Positions 6,265-14,311 of a stretch of 20,102 nt of DNA are shown piece after piece. How positions within the stretch are numbered: position 1 is the stretch's first letter; the number at the start of each line of letters is the position of its first letter. Source of the DNA: an uncultured Eubacteriales bacterium (GTDB lineage: Bacteria; Bacillota; Clostridia; Christensenellales; QALW01); contig URIR01000036.1 in assembly GCA_900547955.1 (NCBI GenBank), positions 1-20,102 of the forward strand, read 5' to 3'. A program made the position numbers and the translations under genes. The notes under the pieces were generated by a model, which searched no databases, was not told the origin of the DNA, and saw only the letters and a list, made by a program, of their open reading frames with translations.

Positions 6265-7743
6265 ATGTCTGACGTTAAGAATTATCTTGCGTTTGATTTT
6301 GGTGCGTCCAGCGGACGCGCTATTTTAGGAAAATTGAACGATGGCAAGCTGGAATTGGAGGAGGTGCACCGTTTCAGCAATGACCCTGTTGAAATTAACG
6401 GTCATTACTATTGGGATACCTTTAGGCTGTTTTATGAGATTAAGCAGGGGCTTATCAAATACGCGCAGGGCAATTACGGACCCCTGGACGGCATCGGTAT
6501 AGACGCCTGGGGCGTGGATTTCGGGCTTATAGGACCTTCGGGAGAATTGCTGGGCGTACCCTATCATTACCGGGATTCACGAACCGACGGAATGATGGAG
6601 GAGGCAGACAGGCTTATGGGCCGCCGCCGCATCTTTGACGAGAGCGGCATATCCCATGAATTTTTTAATACGGTTAATCAGCTTCTGGCTATGGTTAAGC
6701 AGGATTCGCCTGCGCTTAAATATGCCAAGCATCTGCTTTTCATTCCTGACCTTTTTGCCTATTTCCTTACCGGCGAAATAGGGACGGAATTTTGTGAGGC
6801 TACTACCAGCCAGCTTGTTAATCCTAAAACCCGTACCTGGTCTAAGGAGATATTAGACTGCTTGGGGATTCCGAGCCATATATTTACCGATATCCAATAT
6901 CCCGGCGCCTTGCGCGGCAGACTGCTGCCGGATATTCAGCAGGAGACCGGACTGGGTGCTGTTCCGGTATACGTTGTGGCTTCTCATGACACTAATTCGG
7001 CTTCGGCGGCTGTTCCTGCTAAGGGGGATTCCTGGGCGTTTCTTTCAAGCGGAACCTGGTCTCTTCTGGGCATAGAGGTGGATAAGCCGATAGTTAATGA
7101 TATTACCTATAATTATAATTATACAAACGAAGGAGCTGTCGGCGGGAAATATAATTTGCTGAAGAATATAATGGGAATGTGGATTATCCAGCAGATACGC
7201 GCCGATTGGGAGCGTCGGGGTGAAAAATATTCCTTTGGAGAAATGGTCAAATTGGCAGAGGAAGCCCAGCCCTTTAAAGCATTTATTAATCCGGACGACC
7301 CCTTATTTGTACCGCCGGTAGATATGGATAAACGGATTATTGAATACTGCAGGCGTACCAACCAGCAGATTCCTCAGACAAAGGGCGAAATACTGCGCTG
7401 CGCCTATGAATCTTTAGCGCTTAAATATCGTCAGGCGGTAGAAGGCCTGGAGGAGATTACCGGCCGTGAAATTCAGGTGCTGCATATTGTTGGAGGAGGC
7501 TGCCAAAATGCGATGCTGAACCAGATGACTGCAAATTCTATAGGCCGTCGGGTAATTGCAGGGCCGGTGGAGGGTACGGCTATAGGTAATCTGCTGGTTC
7601 AGGCTATGGCGGCCGGAGAGATAAAGAATATTCAGGAGCTGCGCGAAGTGGTTGCGGCGTCCTTCCCTAACGAAACCTTTGAGCCGGGGCAAAAAACTGC
7701 TTGGGATGAAGCGTATGAGGTATATAAGAAGGTGACCGATTGA
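6265..7743 (+). CDS. rhaB: Rhamnulokinase (RhaB), FGGY carbohydrate kinase
   Basis: 492 aa. Rhamnulokinase phosphorylates L-rhamnulose with ATP to L-rhamnulose 1-phosphate in cytoplasmic rhamnose breakdown. The N-terminal phosphate-binding motif FDFGASSGRAILG (about residues 10-22), GIDAWGVDFGLI, ATTSQLVNP and the ATP-site block SHDTNSASAAVP ... SSGTWSLLG are all clear, and VGGGCQNAMLNQ lies near the C-terminus. Length is normal. ATG 6265 follows the ribosome binding site CGGAGG. No isomerase, aldolase, transporter or regulator of rhamnose lies nearby. Instead the stop overlaps the TTG start of mrnC, which puts a sugar kinase at the head of an RNA-processing operon. A related FGGY substrate is possible but RhaB fits best. 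Confidence 0.93.
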   Translation: MSDVKNYLAFDFGASSGRAILGKLNDGKLELEEVHRFSNDPVEINGHYYWDTFRLFYEIKQGLIKYAQGNYGPLDGIGIDAWGVDFGLIGPSGELLGVPYHYRDSRTDGMMEEADRLMGRRRIFDESGISHEFFNTVNQLLAMVKQDSPALKYAKHLLFIPDLFAYFLTGEIGTEFCEATTSQLVNPKTRTWSKEILDCLGIPSHIFTDIQYPGALRGRLLPDIQQETGLGAVPVYVVASHDTNSASAAVPAKGDSWAFLSSGTWSLLGIEVDKPIVNDITYNYNYTNEGAVGGKYNLLKNIMGMWIIQQIRADWERRGEKYSFGEMVKLAEEAQPFKAFINPDDPLFVPPVDMDKRIIEYCRRTNQQIPQTKGEILRCAYESLALKYRQAVEGLEEITGREIQVLHIVGGGCQNAMLNQMTANSIGRRVIAGPVEGTAIGNLLVQAMAAGEIKNIQELREVVAASFPNETFEPGQKTAWDEAYEVYKKVTD

Positions 7744-8213
7744 CGATACTGGATATTTGTCTTAACAACCCTATGGACAAGCTTAAGGCGCGCCAGCTTA
7801 ATCCGGTAAGTCTGGCTTTTGCAGGGGACTGCGTATACGATTTGTATGTGCGCTCCGGGCTGGTCAGGGATATTGGCTGCAATTCGCATAAATTGCATTG
7901 TATGGCGATAAGATATGTAAGCGCTAGGGGGCAGGCCGTGAGCTTTGAACGCATAAGAGCCTCGCTCAGCGACGAGGAATTGTATATTTTTAAACGGGGG
8001 CGCAACGCTAATCCGGCTACTGTTCCCAAAAACGCCGATATAGGCGATTACAGAACGGCTACCGGCCTGGAGGCGCTTATGGGCTATCTGTTTCTTACCG
8101 GCCAGACAGAGCGCATAGGCGCGCTTATGGGGATTATAATGAATAACGACGGAGGCGCAGGCCCTGCGCTAAGCGGCGGGGATAATTCAGACGCCGGAGG
8201 ATTGGAGCAATAA
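7740..8213 (+). CDS. mrnC: Mini-ribonuclease 3 (MrnC)
   Basis: 157 aa. Mini-III is an RNase III catalytic domain without a dsRNA-binding domain; in Firmicutes it matures the ends of 23S rRNA. The family core is visible: LNPVSLAFAGDCVYDLYVR with catalytic Asp at about residue 30, KRGRNANPATVPKNADIGDYRTATGLEALMGYLFLTG with the catalytic Glu in LEALMGYL. Start is TTG 7740, overlapping the rhaB stop (TTGA) and preceded by GAAGGTG; an in-frame ATG at 7773 has no ribosome binding site. The last 25 residues are a low-complexity Gly/Asn/Asp tail. It overlaps rlmB by one base. Mrn next to rlmB is the standard Firmicutes order. Confidence 0.93.
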   Translation: MTILDICLNNPMDKLKARQLNPVSLAFAGDCVYDLYVRSGLVRDIGCNSHKLHCMAIRYVSARGQAVSFERIRASLSDEELYIFKRGRNANPATVPKNADIGDYRTATGLEALMGYLFLTGQTERIGALMGIIMNNDGGAGPALSGGDNSDAGGLEQ

Positions 8214-9136
8214 TGAAAAAACAAAACTACAGCAGAAATAATCACAGGGATAAACAGCAGGTAGGCCGGAGCTATAAGCCGGGTGAAAGTAAGCGTTTTG
8301 CTAAGCCTGATTTTAAGAGGCAGGAGAGCAATAGGCATTTTGAAAAGAACTTTAGGACGCAGAACGAGATAATACGCCCTGAAAACAGACCGGGCGCGGA
8401 GGATATGCATGAAAATATGCTGGAAGGGCGCAATCCGGTAAGGGAGGCTATCCGCGCCGGACGGGATATAGAGCGTATATTGGTTAGCGAAGCGGCTATG
8501 GAGGGTTCGGCCCGGGAGATAATAAAGCTGGCCAGGGATAAAGGCATAGTCGTGCATCAGACTGATAAGGCCAAGCTGGATAAATTGTCCCAAACAGGCG
8601 TGCATCAGGGAATTATAGCGTTTGCCGCTGCAAAGAATTACTGCGAGCTGGAGGACATTCTATCTTATGCGCGGGAAAAAGGGGAGGACCCGTTTATAAT
8701 AGTGCTGGACGGTATAACCGACCCGCAGAACTTGGGTTCTATTCTGCGCAGCGCTGAATGCGCCGGAGTGCACGGCGTAATTATTCCAAAGCGCCGGGCC
8801 GTGGGGCTTACGCCTGTTGTGGCTAAGGCTTCAGCCGGAGCCGTAGAATATATGCGCGTAGCTAAGGTGAATAATATACCTCAAACCATAGAACGGCTGA
8901 AAAGGGAGGGCGTATGGGTCTTCGGAGCCGACCCTGCCGGCGAAAGCTATGTAAAAACCAATTTTAAGGGCCCGCTGGCTATAGTTATAGGGGCTGAGGG
9001 GGAAGGCATATCTCAACTGGCGAAAACCAGGTGCGACAGGCTTATAGCTCTGCCCTTAAAAGGAAATATTGAGTCGCTTAACGCCGCTGTTTCGGCTGCG
9101 GTTATAATATATGAGGCTCTGCGCCAAAGAGGCTGA
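8213..9136 (+). CDS. rlmB: 23S rRNA (guanosine-2'-O-)-methyltransferase, RlmB/TrmH family
   Basis: 307 aa SpoU-type (knotted) methyltransferase, which methylates a ribose 2'-OH of rRNA using S-adenosylmethionine. The three SPOUT motifs are intact: motif 1 DPQNLGSILRSAECAGVHG, motif 2 IVIGAEGEGIS and motif 3 IALPLKGNIESLNAAVSAAV. An L30e-like substrate-binding domain starts at MLEGRNPVREAI (about residue 70). The first 65 residues are a very basic, Asn/Arg/Lys-rich extension predicted to be disordered, possibly an RNA-contact tail. The start codon overlaps the mrnC stop (TAATG). Exact target nucleotide cannot be read from the sequence. Confidence 0.93.
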   Translation: MKKQNYSRNNHRDKQQVGRSYKPGESKRFAKPDFKRQESNRHFEKNFRTQNEIIRPENRPGAEDMHENMLEGRNPVREAIRAGRDIERILVSEAAMEGSAREIIKLARDKGIVVHQTDKAKLDKLSQTGVHQGIIAFAAAKNYCELEDILSYAREKGEDPFIIVLDGITDPQNLGSILRSAECAGVHGVIIPKRRAVGLTPVVAKASAGAVEYMRVAKVNNIPQTIERLKREGVWVFGADPAGESYVKTNFKGPLAIVIGAEGEGISQLAKTRCDRLIALPLKGNIESLNAAVSAAVIIYEALRQRG

Positions 9137-9304
9137 GGACTAATATTTTTAAGGGCTTAATAAAAAGGCGCGATAATTGCGGATAACGTCCACTCAGGCC
9201 GGCTTGCCTAATAGAGACGCGGAAGCTTCCGTATATATTGACGCATGGCTTTTGCAGTACTGGTCAGCAGCTTAATAATACGCGCAGGAAAGGATTTTGA
9301 GCGT

Positions 9305-9922
9305 ATGCCTGAAAAATATCAGGATATGGAGGACGCTCAAATAGTAGCTCTGGCTCAGGCTGGAGACGAGCAGGCCTCCGAATACATAATGAACAAATAT
9401 AAAAATCTAGTGCGGAGCAAGGCTCATGCGTATTTTATAATGGGCGCCGAGACGGAGGATTTGCTTCAGGAGGGCATGATTGGCCTTTTTAAGGCGATAA
9501 GGGATTATGATAAGGATAAAAACGATTCTTTTTATGCTTTTGCAGTTATGTGCATAAGGCGTCAGCTGATTTCGGCGCTTAAGAGGGCCACGCGGCAGAA
9601 GCATATTCCTCTTAATTCTTATGTATCTCTGAATAAGTCCATATATGACGAGGAAAATGAACGCACTCTTATGGATGTGCTTACTGCGCGCGGAGTATCC
9701 AATCCTGAGCAGCTTATGATAGCTCAGCAGGAATATGAATTCATCAACGCTAAAATTGAAAACGTGCTTTCGGATTTTGAGCGCGCCGTATTAAAGGAAT
9801 ATATAGCGGGCAAGAGCTACAGCGATATAGCCTCGGGTATGAATACGCAGACTAAAAGCGTGGATAACGCGCTCCAGAGAGTTAAAGCCAAGCTGGAGCG
9901 GGCGCTCAGAAGCATAATGTAA
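9305..9922 (+). CDS. sigH: RNA polymerase sporulation sigma factor SigH (Spo0H)
   Basis: 205 aa with start at ATG 9305, which has AGGAAAGGA ten bases upstream; an in-frame ATG at 9245 would add 20 residues but lacks a ribosome binding site. Sigma-H directs early stationary-phase and sporulation genes. Region 2 is strongly conserved (VRSKAHAYFIMGAETEDLLQEG, MIGLFKAIRDYDKDK), followed by RATRQKHIPLNSYVSLNKSIYDEE. Region 4 has a helix-turn-helix (KSYSDIASGMNTQTKSVDNALQRVKAKLERAL). All match the Bacillus SigH pattern. It follows rlmB as in many Firmicutes, but the usual yacP/rae1-like gene between them is absent. A 12-bp palindrome (CGGAAGCTTCCG, 9220-9231) lies upstream. Confidence 0.95.
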   Translation: MPEKYQDMEDAQIVALAQAGDEQASEYIMNKYKNLVRSKAHAYFIMGAETEDLLQEGMIGLFKAIRDYDKDKNDSFYAFAVMCIRRQLISALKRATRQKHIPLNSYVSLNKSIYDEENERTLMDVLTARGVSNPEQLMIAQQEYEFINAKIENVLSDFERAVLKEYIAGKSYSDIASGMNTQTKSVDNALQRVKAKLERALRSIM

Positions 9923-9950
9923 GCAATGAAATATAATTTTTAAAAAGGCA

Positions 9951-9985
9951 AACGGCGCGCGGCTGATTATCTGCCGCGCGCCGTT
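9951..9985. terminator. Bidirectional terminator between sigH and a minus-strand microprotein
   Basis: A perfect 13-bp GC-rich stem (AACGGCGCGCGGC / GCCGCGCGCCGTT) encloses a 9-base loop. On the minus strand it is followed by TTGCCTTTTTAAAAA, a fair T tract; on the plus strand by GTTGTTGTCC, a weaker one. It ends sigH from one side and the 33-aa gene from the other. Confidence 0.8.
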
Positions 9986-10010
9986 GTTGTCCACCAAAAT
10001 AACGGACGTT

Positions 10011-10112
10011 TTAGTCGTTCTTGTCAGAGCAGTCCTGAGCATTGCTGCGGTTATTCTTCTGCTGATTCTTGCTCTGGCTATTCTTCTGATTTTTGCTTTG
10101 ATTATTGTTCAT
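10011..10112 (-). CDS. 33-aa Asn/Gln/Lys-rich microprotein, possibly a small spore protein
   Basis: On the minus strand ATG 10112 follows GAAAGGA at good distance and opens 33 codons ending in TAA. The product is almost entirely Asn, Gln, Lys and Ser (starts MNNNQSKNQKNSQSKNQQKN), with one Cys near the end (AQDCSDKND). Such composition is typical of gamma-type small acid-soluble spore proteins and similar tiny clostridial spore proteins. Support comes from a sigma-G-like promoter 27 bases upstream and from a terminator just past the stop. It is shorter than usual gene-calling limits. The spore role is inference from composition and promoter; an alternative is an unrelated low-complexity peptide. 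Confidence 0.65.
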   Translation of the reverse strand: MNNNQSKNQKNSQSKNQQKNNRSNAQDCSDKND

Positions 10113-10408
10113 TAGAAAACATCCTTTCATAATTGGTTTCAAGCTTAGTTTGGCCCTATTCGCTCTATTTATTCATATAAATTATAAATTTTATTATTTT
10201 ATCATCTGAAAAAGCTTTTACGCGTATTGCGCTTCAGCGGTTCATAAAAGATAAGCCGCTTTAAACGGCGTATGGATACTCTTTTGCCGCTGTTTTAGCC
10301 GAAACTAAATATTATAAGAGCTTATGTACGTTATATTTGTATGCTAATGGTGAAAGTAACGTTTGCAAGCAATTAATGCATTAATGAGCATATGTGCAAA
10401 CGCATTGT
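10113..10408. other. AT-rich gap with hairpins and no supported gene
   Basis: Apart from the sigma-G-like promoter, this stretch holds no credible ORF on either strand. It has a small hairpin GCCG-CTTTAAA-CGGC (10255-10269). It also has a longer structure at 10360-10402, where CGTTTGCA pairs with TGCAAACG around a 14-bp palindrome (ATTAATGCATTAAT, 10372-10385). The second lies just past the dusB stop on the minus strand and may act as its 3' end, though it lacks a T tract. Confidence 0.5.
10146..10174 (-). promoter_or_regulatory. Sigma-G-like promoter for the 33-aa gene
   Basis: On the minus strand, GAATA (10174-10170) and CAAACTA (10152-10146) are 17 bases apart. This fits the forespore sigma-G consensus GYATR / CATNNTA with one mismatch in each box. 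The predicted transcription start is roughly 27 bases before the ATG. Confidence 0.45.
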
Positions 10409-11350
10409 TCAGGCGAAAATTTCCTCTATAAGCGTATTCATTTCAGAGGCGCTTGTTTGGATTACTATGCGCTGTCTTAATGAATGCGCGCCTCTGAGCC
10501 CATGCACATAGGCTGCAAGGTGCTTGCGCATCTCCCGCACCGCGGTGTATTCTCCTTTAAATTCGCATAGGGCTTTAAAGTGCGACAGTATGACTTTACG
10601 CTTTTCCTCCTTGGAAAGGGAAAAGCTGCGCTTATCCAGAGCGGCGGCTATTTCGGAGAAAACCCAGGGACGTCCGAAAGCTGCGCGTCCAATCATTACG
10701 CCTGAGCAGCCGGCTGAGAGCATATTGAGGACGTCTCGGCCGGAGGCAATATCTCCGTTTCCTATTACCGGTACCTTTACTGTCGCGCAAACTCTTTGAA
10801 TTATTTCAATATTGCATTTGCCGGAATAACCCTGCTCGCGCGTGCGGCCGTGCACGGTTATGGCGGACGCTCCTCCTTCCTGTGCGGCAAGAGCGCATTC
10901 TACGGCGTTGACCGAATCAAAGCCGGCGCGCATTTTTACCGTTACTGGGCGCCCGGCGGCGTTCCGGACGGCGGAAACTATTTTAAATATCAGCTTTGGC
11001 GAGCGCATCAACGCGCTGCCATCGCCGTTGGCAATAATTTTTTTAGCCGGACAGCCCATATTTATATCTATTATGGGAAATGAGCTTAACGCGCTTGAGG
11101 CGGCGGCGCCGGCAAGCAATTCGGGCTCGTGCCCAAAAATCTGAGCGGCGCAGGGAACGCCTGAATTATCTTTACTGAGCAAAAAGCGGGTTGCGGCGTT
11201 TGAATGGGCCAGGCCGTTAGCGCTTACCATTTCGGTAAATACCATGCCCGCTCCAAAGCGTGCGCATATATTTCTAAATACTTTATCGCTTATGCCGGCC
11301 ATGGGAGCGAGAATTAAATTATTTTTCAGTTTTATATCGGCTATATACAT
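10409..11350 (-). CDS. dusB: tRNA-dihydrouridine synthase (DusB family)
   Basis: 313 aa. The flavoenzyme reduces uridine to dihydrouridine in the tRNA D-loop using FMN and NADPH. The TIM-barrel features are plain: LAPMAGISDKVFR at the start, the active-site segment DINMGCPAKKI with catalytic Cys at about residue 100, KMRAGFDS, AITVHGRTREQGYSG, VPVIGNGDIASG and GVMIGRAAFGRPW. Length is normal. ATG 11350 is preferred because AGGCG lies nine bases upstream and the alignment with known DusB (MFKIGDIQLKN type) begins there; a GTG at 11359 in frame is too close to that site. It is a single-gene unit. Confidence 0.93.
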   Translation of the reverse strand: MYIADIKLKNNLILAPMAGISDKVFRNICARFGAGMVFTEMVSANGLAHSNAATRFLLSKDNSGVPCAAQIFGHEPELLAGAAASSALSSFPIIDINMGCPAKKIIANGDGSALMRSPKLIFKIVSAVRNAAGRPVTVKMRAGFDSVNAVECALAAQEGGASAITVHGRTREQGYSGKCNIEIIQRVCATVKVPVIGNGDIASGRDVLNMLSAGCSGVMIGRAAFGRPWVFSEIAAALDKRSFSLSKEEKRKVILSHFKALCEFKGEYTAVREMRKHLAAYVHGLRGAHSLRQRIVIQTSASEMNTLIEEIFA

Positions 11351-11413
11351 ATTTTTCACGCCTATAGAAAAATTTGCGCTTATCTTTTTTCAGGAGAATA
11401 AGCCTGCGTTTTT

Positions 11414-11442
11414 ATTTTACGCCATAAAGCGCTAAAAGGCAA
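11414..11442 (-). promoter_or_regulatory. Sigma-A-like promoter of dusB
   Basis: On the minus strand TTGCCT (11442-11437) and TAAAAT (11419-11414) are separated by exactly 17 bases. The dusB ATG lies 63 bases further on. Confidence 0.5.
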
Positions 11443-11492
11443 ACAGAACATTCATATATGAAATTTTTCTGAATATTTAGAATAAACTCTTC

Positions 11493-11521
11493 TTTAATGA
11501 AGGCTAATGTGGTATTATAAT
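11493..11521 (+). promoter_or_regulatory. Possible promoter of hslV-hslU-codY
   Basis: A perfect TATAAT is at 11516-11521, with a poor -35 (TTTAAT, 11493-11498) 17 bases before it. hslV starts 48 bases downstream after AAGGAGA. The weak -35 suggests regulation by an activator or modest expression. Confidence 0.45.
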
Positions 11522-11569
11522 ATAGACGGTATGACGCTCAGACGTCAATATAAATAAGGAGAAAGCAAA

Positions 11570-12103
11570 ATGGAATTTGAAGGTACGACTATAGTAGGCG
11601 TGCGCCGGAACGGCAAATGCGCGCTGGCTGGAGACGGCCAGGTTACTATGGGCCAGTCGGTTATTATGAAAAAGGGCGCCGTAAAGGTGCGCAGGATATA
11701 TCATGACAGCGTGGTTATGGGTTTTGCCGGTTCTGTAGCTGATGCGTTTGCTCTGAGCGAGCTTTTCGAGAGCAAGCTTGAGCAGTATTCGGGCAATCTG
11801 TATCGGGCGGCTGTAGAATTGGCGCAGTTCTGGCGTTCGGATAAGGCGCTGCGCAAGCTGGAGGCCATGATGATAGTGGCGGATAAGAGCGGTATGCTGG
11901 TGCTCTCGGGCTCGGGAGAGGTAATAGAGCCGGACGACGGCGTAGCGGCCATAGGCTCGGGGGGCACTTACGCGCTTTCTGCGGCTCGGGCGCTTATGCG
12001 TTTTACCGATATGCAGGCGCCTGAAATTGCGCATGAGGCGCTTAAAATTGCAGGGGAAATCTGCGTTTACACCAACGACAATATAAAGGTTGAAGAGGTT
12101 TAA
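11570..12103 (+). CDS. hslV: ATP-dependent protease proteolytic subunit HslV (ClpQ)
   Basis: 177 aa. HslV is the threonine peptidase that forms a double hexameric ring and degrades proteins unfolded by HslU. The N-terminus reads MEFEG-TTIVGVRRNGK, so the catalytic Thr would be exposed by removing a five-residue propeptide. Then come CALAGDGQVTMGQ, VVMGFAGSVADAF and AAIGSGGTYALSAARAL, all standard family blocks. It keeps Thr rather than the Ser used by Bacillus ClpQ (CodW). The ribosome binding site AAGGAGA is at 11557-11563. It starts the hslV-hslU-codY operon; the recombinase-like codV found first in the Bacillus operon is not here. Confidence 0.95.
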   Translation: MEFEGTTIVGVRRNGKCALAGDGQVTMGQSVIMKKGAVKVRRIYHDSVVMGFAGSVADAFALSELFESKLEQYSGNLYRAAVELAQFWRSDKALRKLEAMMIVADKSGMLVLSGSGEVIEPDDGVAAIGSGGTYALSAARALMRFTDMQAPEIAHEALKIAGEICVYTNDNIKVEEV

Positions 12104-12127
12104 TATGATATTTTCGGAAAGGTTCGC

Positions 12128-12167
12128 CCGGCGGCGGCATTCCGTTAAAAGAAATTATGTCCGCCGG
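12128..12167 (+). repeat. Small inverted repeat between hslV and hslU
   Basis: CCGGCGG (12128-12134) pairs with CCGCCGG (12161-12167) over a 26-base loop in the 80-base spacer. The right arm ends just before the hslU ribosome binding site. It could form a weak attenuating hairpin; a short basic ORF in the spacer (12105-12203) looks fortuitous. Confidence 0.45.
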
Positions 12168-12183
12168 AGAAAGAGGAATAAAA

Positions 12184-13488
12184 ATGCTGGCACTTACGCC
12201 TAAACAAATAGTAAGCGAGCTGGATAGATATATAGTGGGACAGGATGAGGCTAAGAGGAGCGTGGCTATAGCCCTGCGCAACCGTTACCGGCGCAGCCGG
12301 CTTCCTAAGGAGATACGAGACGAAATAACTCCTAAAAATATTATCATGTCCGGCCCTACCGGGGTGGGTAAAACCGAGATTGCCCGCCGCATATCCAAAA
12401 TTATAGGCGCGCCTTTTGTCAAGGTGGAGGCCACTAAATTTACCGAGGTGGGATATGTAGGCCGGGATGTAGATTCTATGGTCAGGGATTTAGTGGAGGC
12501 TTCTATTCGGCTGGTGCGCGAGGAGAAACGCATGCAGCTTCAGGATAAATTGGAGCGGACGGCTAAAAACAGGCTGATAGATATTATTCTGCCTCTGCGC
12601 AGGCCTAAGGAGAACGAAACGCTGGAGGAGCGCAGAGGTATAGTAACAGATGATTTGGACAGAGGGGTTTTGGAGGATTACGTTATCGAGCTGGAGGTTG
12701 AGGATAAGCCTGCCGGCATGAACGCCGAGGTGCCCGGACAGCCTGAAATAAGCATGGGCGACCTTTTAGGCGGCCTTATGCCTAAAAAGACTAAAAAGCG
12801 CCGTATGCCTGTTAAGGAGGCGCGTAAGATTATAGAGCAGCAGGAATTAGATAAGCTGCTGGATAATGACGCGGTTATCAGTCTGGCGCTGGAGCGTGCG
12901 GAACAGGACGGCATTATTTTTATTGACGAGATAGACAAGATTGCAATAAATACCGGCGGCCAGGGCCCTAACGTTTCGCGCGAGGGCGTACAGAGAGATA
13001 TATTGCCTATAGTTGAGGGGTGTACGGTTAATACTAAATACGGGCCTATTTCAACAGATTATATATTGTTTATTGCGGCCGGAGCTTTTCACGTTTCTAA
13101 GATAACCGACCTTATACCTGAATTGCAGGGACGTTTCCCGCTCAGAGTGGAATTAAAGCCGCTTACGGTAGAGGATTTAAAGCGCATTCTGGTTTCTACG
13201 GATAATTCTCTGATTGGCCAGTATACGCATATACTTGAGGTGGATAACGCCCATTTGACCTTTACTCCGGAGGCCCTGGAGCTTTTAGCAAGACATGCCT
13301 TTGAGGCCAATGAATTTGATGAAAATATAGGGGCAAGGCGGCTGGTGGCGGTCATGGAAAAGCTGCTGGACGAAATAGCCTTTGACGCAGACGGCGAGGA
13401 AAAGAATATAAATATAGATGCGGAATTTGTCATTAAACGGCTGGGCGAAGGGGCGGCAAAACGCAATTTGGACAGGTATATATTATGA
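12184..13488 (+). CDS. hslU: ATP-dependent unfoldase HslU (ClpY)
   Basis: 434 aa AAA+ ATPase that recognises, unfolds and feeds substrates into HslV. It shows LTPKQIVSELDRYIVGQDEAKRSVAIALRNRYRR, Walker A GPTGVGKT (about residues 57-64), the pore-loop context TEVGYVGRDVDSMVRDLV, an I-domain in the middle, Walker B IIFIDEIDKI (about 245), GAFHVSKITDLIPELQGRFP and the sensor-2 region NIGARRL. ATG 12184 is chosen because AGAGGA lies upstream and family members begin at this point; an in-frame ATG at 12157 would add nine residues. It lies 80 bases after hslV, and its TGA overlaps the codY start (ATGA). Confidence 0.96.
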   Translation: MLALTPKQIVSELDRYIVGQDEAKRSVAIALRNRYRRSRLPKEIRDEITPKNIIMSGPTGVGKTEIARRISKIIGAPFVKVEATKFTEVGYVGRDVDSMVRDLVEASIRLVREEKRMQLQDKLERTAKNRLIDIILPLRRPKENETLEERRGIVTDDLDRGVLEDYVIELEVEDKPAGMNAEVPGQPEISMGDLLGGLMPKKTKKRRMPVKEARKIIEQQELDKLLDNDAVISLALERAEQDGIIFIDEIDKIAINTGGQGPNVSREGVQRDILPIVEGCTVNTKYGPISTDYILFIAAGAFHVSKITDLIPELQGRFPLRVELKPLTVEDLKRILVSTDNSLIGQYTHILEVDNAHLTFTPEALELLARHAFEANEFDENIGARRLVAVMEKLLDEIAFDADGEEKNINIDAEFVIKRLGEGAAKRNLDRYIL

Positions 13489-14243
13489 CTAAGGTTCAGC
13501 TGCTTTCCAAGGTTCGGGAGCTTATCGCGTATTTTCATAGCTGCGGCGAGCATGTTAGCTTTGCGGATATAGGAGAATTAGCGCATCGCATATTGGCTGC
13601 GAGCGTGCATATTTTCAGCGTTGACGGTGTTTTATTTGATATGGGCCCGCATGTGGGAGGCTGTTCCCTTTCGGAGCCGGCGGTGGTTTCTGAATTAATA
13701 GGCCGGTTCAATCAGATAAATCATACCAGGGTATACAGCTCCAAAAACGGCGAATGTCCTTTTGACGCCGGGAATTGTTCGTTTGAGCATAGGCTGCATG
13801 TGGTAAGCCCGCTCTTTTACGGAGGAAAAAGGGCCGGCACGCTTATCTATACCAAGGACGCCGCTGCTTATGATGAATTGGATATAGCTTTATCCGAGCT
13901 TATAGCTATGCTTGCGGCCCAGGCGCTGTATAACGACGTGCTGAATAAAGAAAAAAAAGAGGGACGGCAGAAAGCGGAAATAAGGCAGGCGGCGCAATCT
14001 CTTTCTTATACTGAACACCGCGCGGCCGAAGCGGTTATTAGGGCGGCGCTGGCTGAGAATGGCGTAGTAAATGTAAGCAAAATAGCCGTTCAGGAAGACA
14101 TAACGCGTTCGGTGGTAGCCGTGGCCATAAGGAAATTGGAGGGCGCCGGCATAATAAGGGTGCGTTCCTTAGGCATGAAGGGAAGCTATATAAGCGTGGC
14201 TAATCCTTTTGCGCTGGAGGAGTTCAGTCAGGAGCATTTATAA
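13485..14243 (+). CDS. codY: GTP-sensing global regulator CodY
   Basis: 252 aa. CodY represses stationary-phase, nutrient-uptake and amino-acid genes when GTP and branched-chain amino acids are plentiful. The C-terminal winged helix is well kept: VSKIAVQEDITRSVVAVAIRKLEGAGIIRVRSLGMKGSYISV, including the ITRSV recognition helix and RSLGMKG wing. The N-terminal GAF domain (about residues 1-155) is recognisable, but it diverges from Bacillus CodY and is slightly shorter. It includes two nearby Cys residues (GECPFDAGNCSFEHR). Ligand preference therefore cannot be assumed. It is coupled to hslU by an ATGA overlap, and the operon context (clpQ-clpY-codY) supports the call. Confidence 0.93.
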   Translation: MTKVQLLSKVRELIAYFHSCGEHVSFADIGELAHRILAASVHIFSVDGVLFDMGPHVGGCSLSEPAVVSELIGRFNQINHTRVYSSKNGECPFDAGNCSFEHRLHVVSPLFYGGKRAGTLIYTKDAAAYDELDIALSELIAMLAAQALYNDVLNKEKKEGRQKAEIRQAAQSLSYTEHRAAEAVIRAALAENGVVNVSKIAVQEDITRSVVAVAIRKLEGAGIIRVRSLGMKGSYISVANPFALEEFSQEHL

Positions 14244-14311
14244 AGTATAAGCGGCTTTTTAATGAGGGCGGCCTTCAGGCCATGCGGCGGCGCGCCCGGA
14301 AAATGTGATAG

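Noticed and set aside
9245..9304. 20-residue N-terminal extension of SigH
   Set aside because: The ATG at 9245 has no ribosome binding site, while ATG 9305 has AGGAAAGGA and fits the usual family start.
12105..12203. 32-aa very basic ORF between hslV and hslU
   Set aside because: No ribosome binding site at its start, runs into hslU, and its Arg richness comes from the GC-rich inverted repeat.
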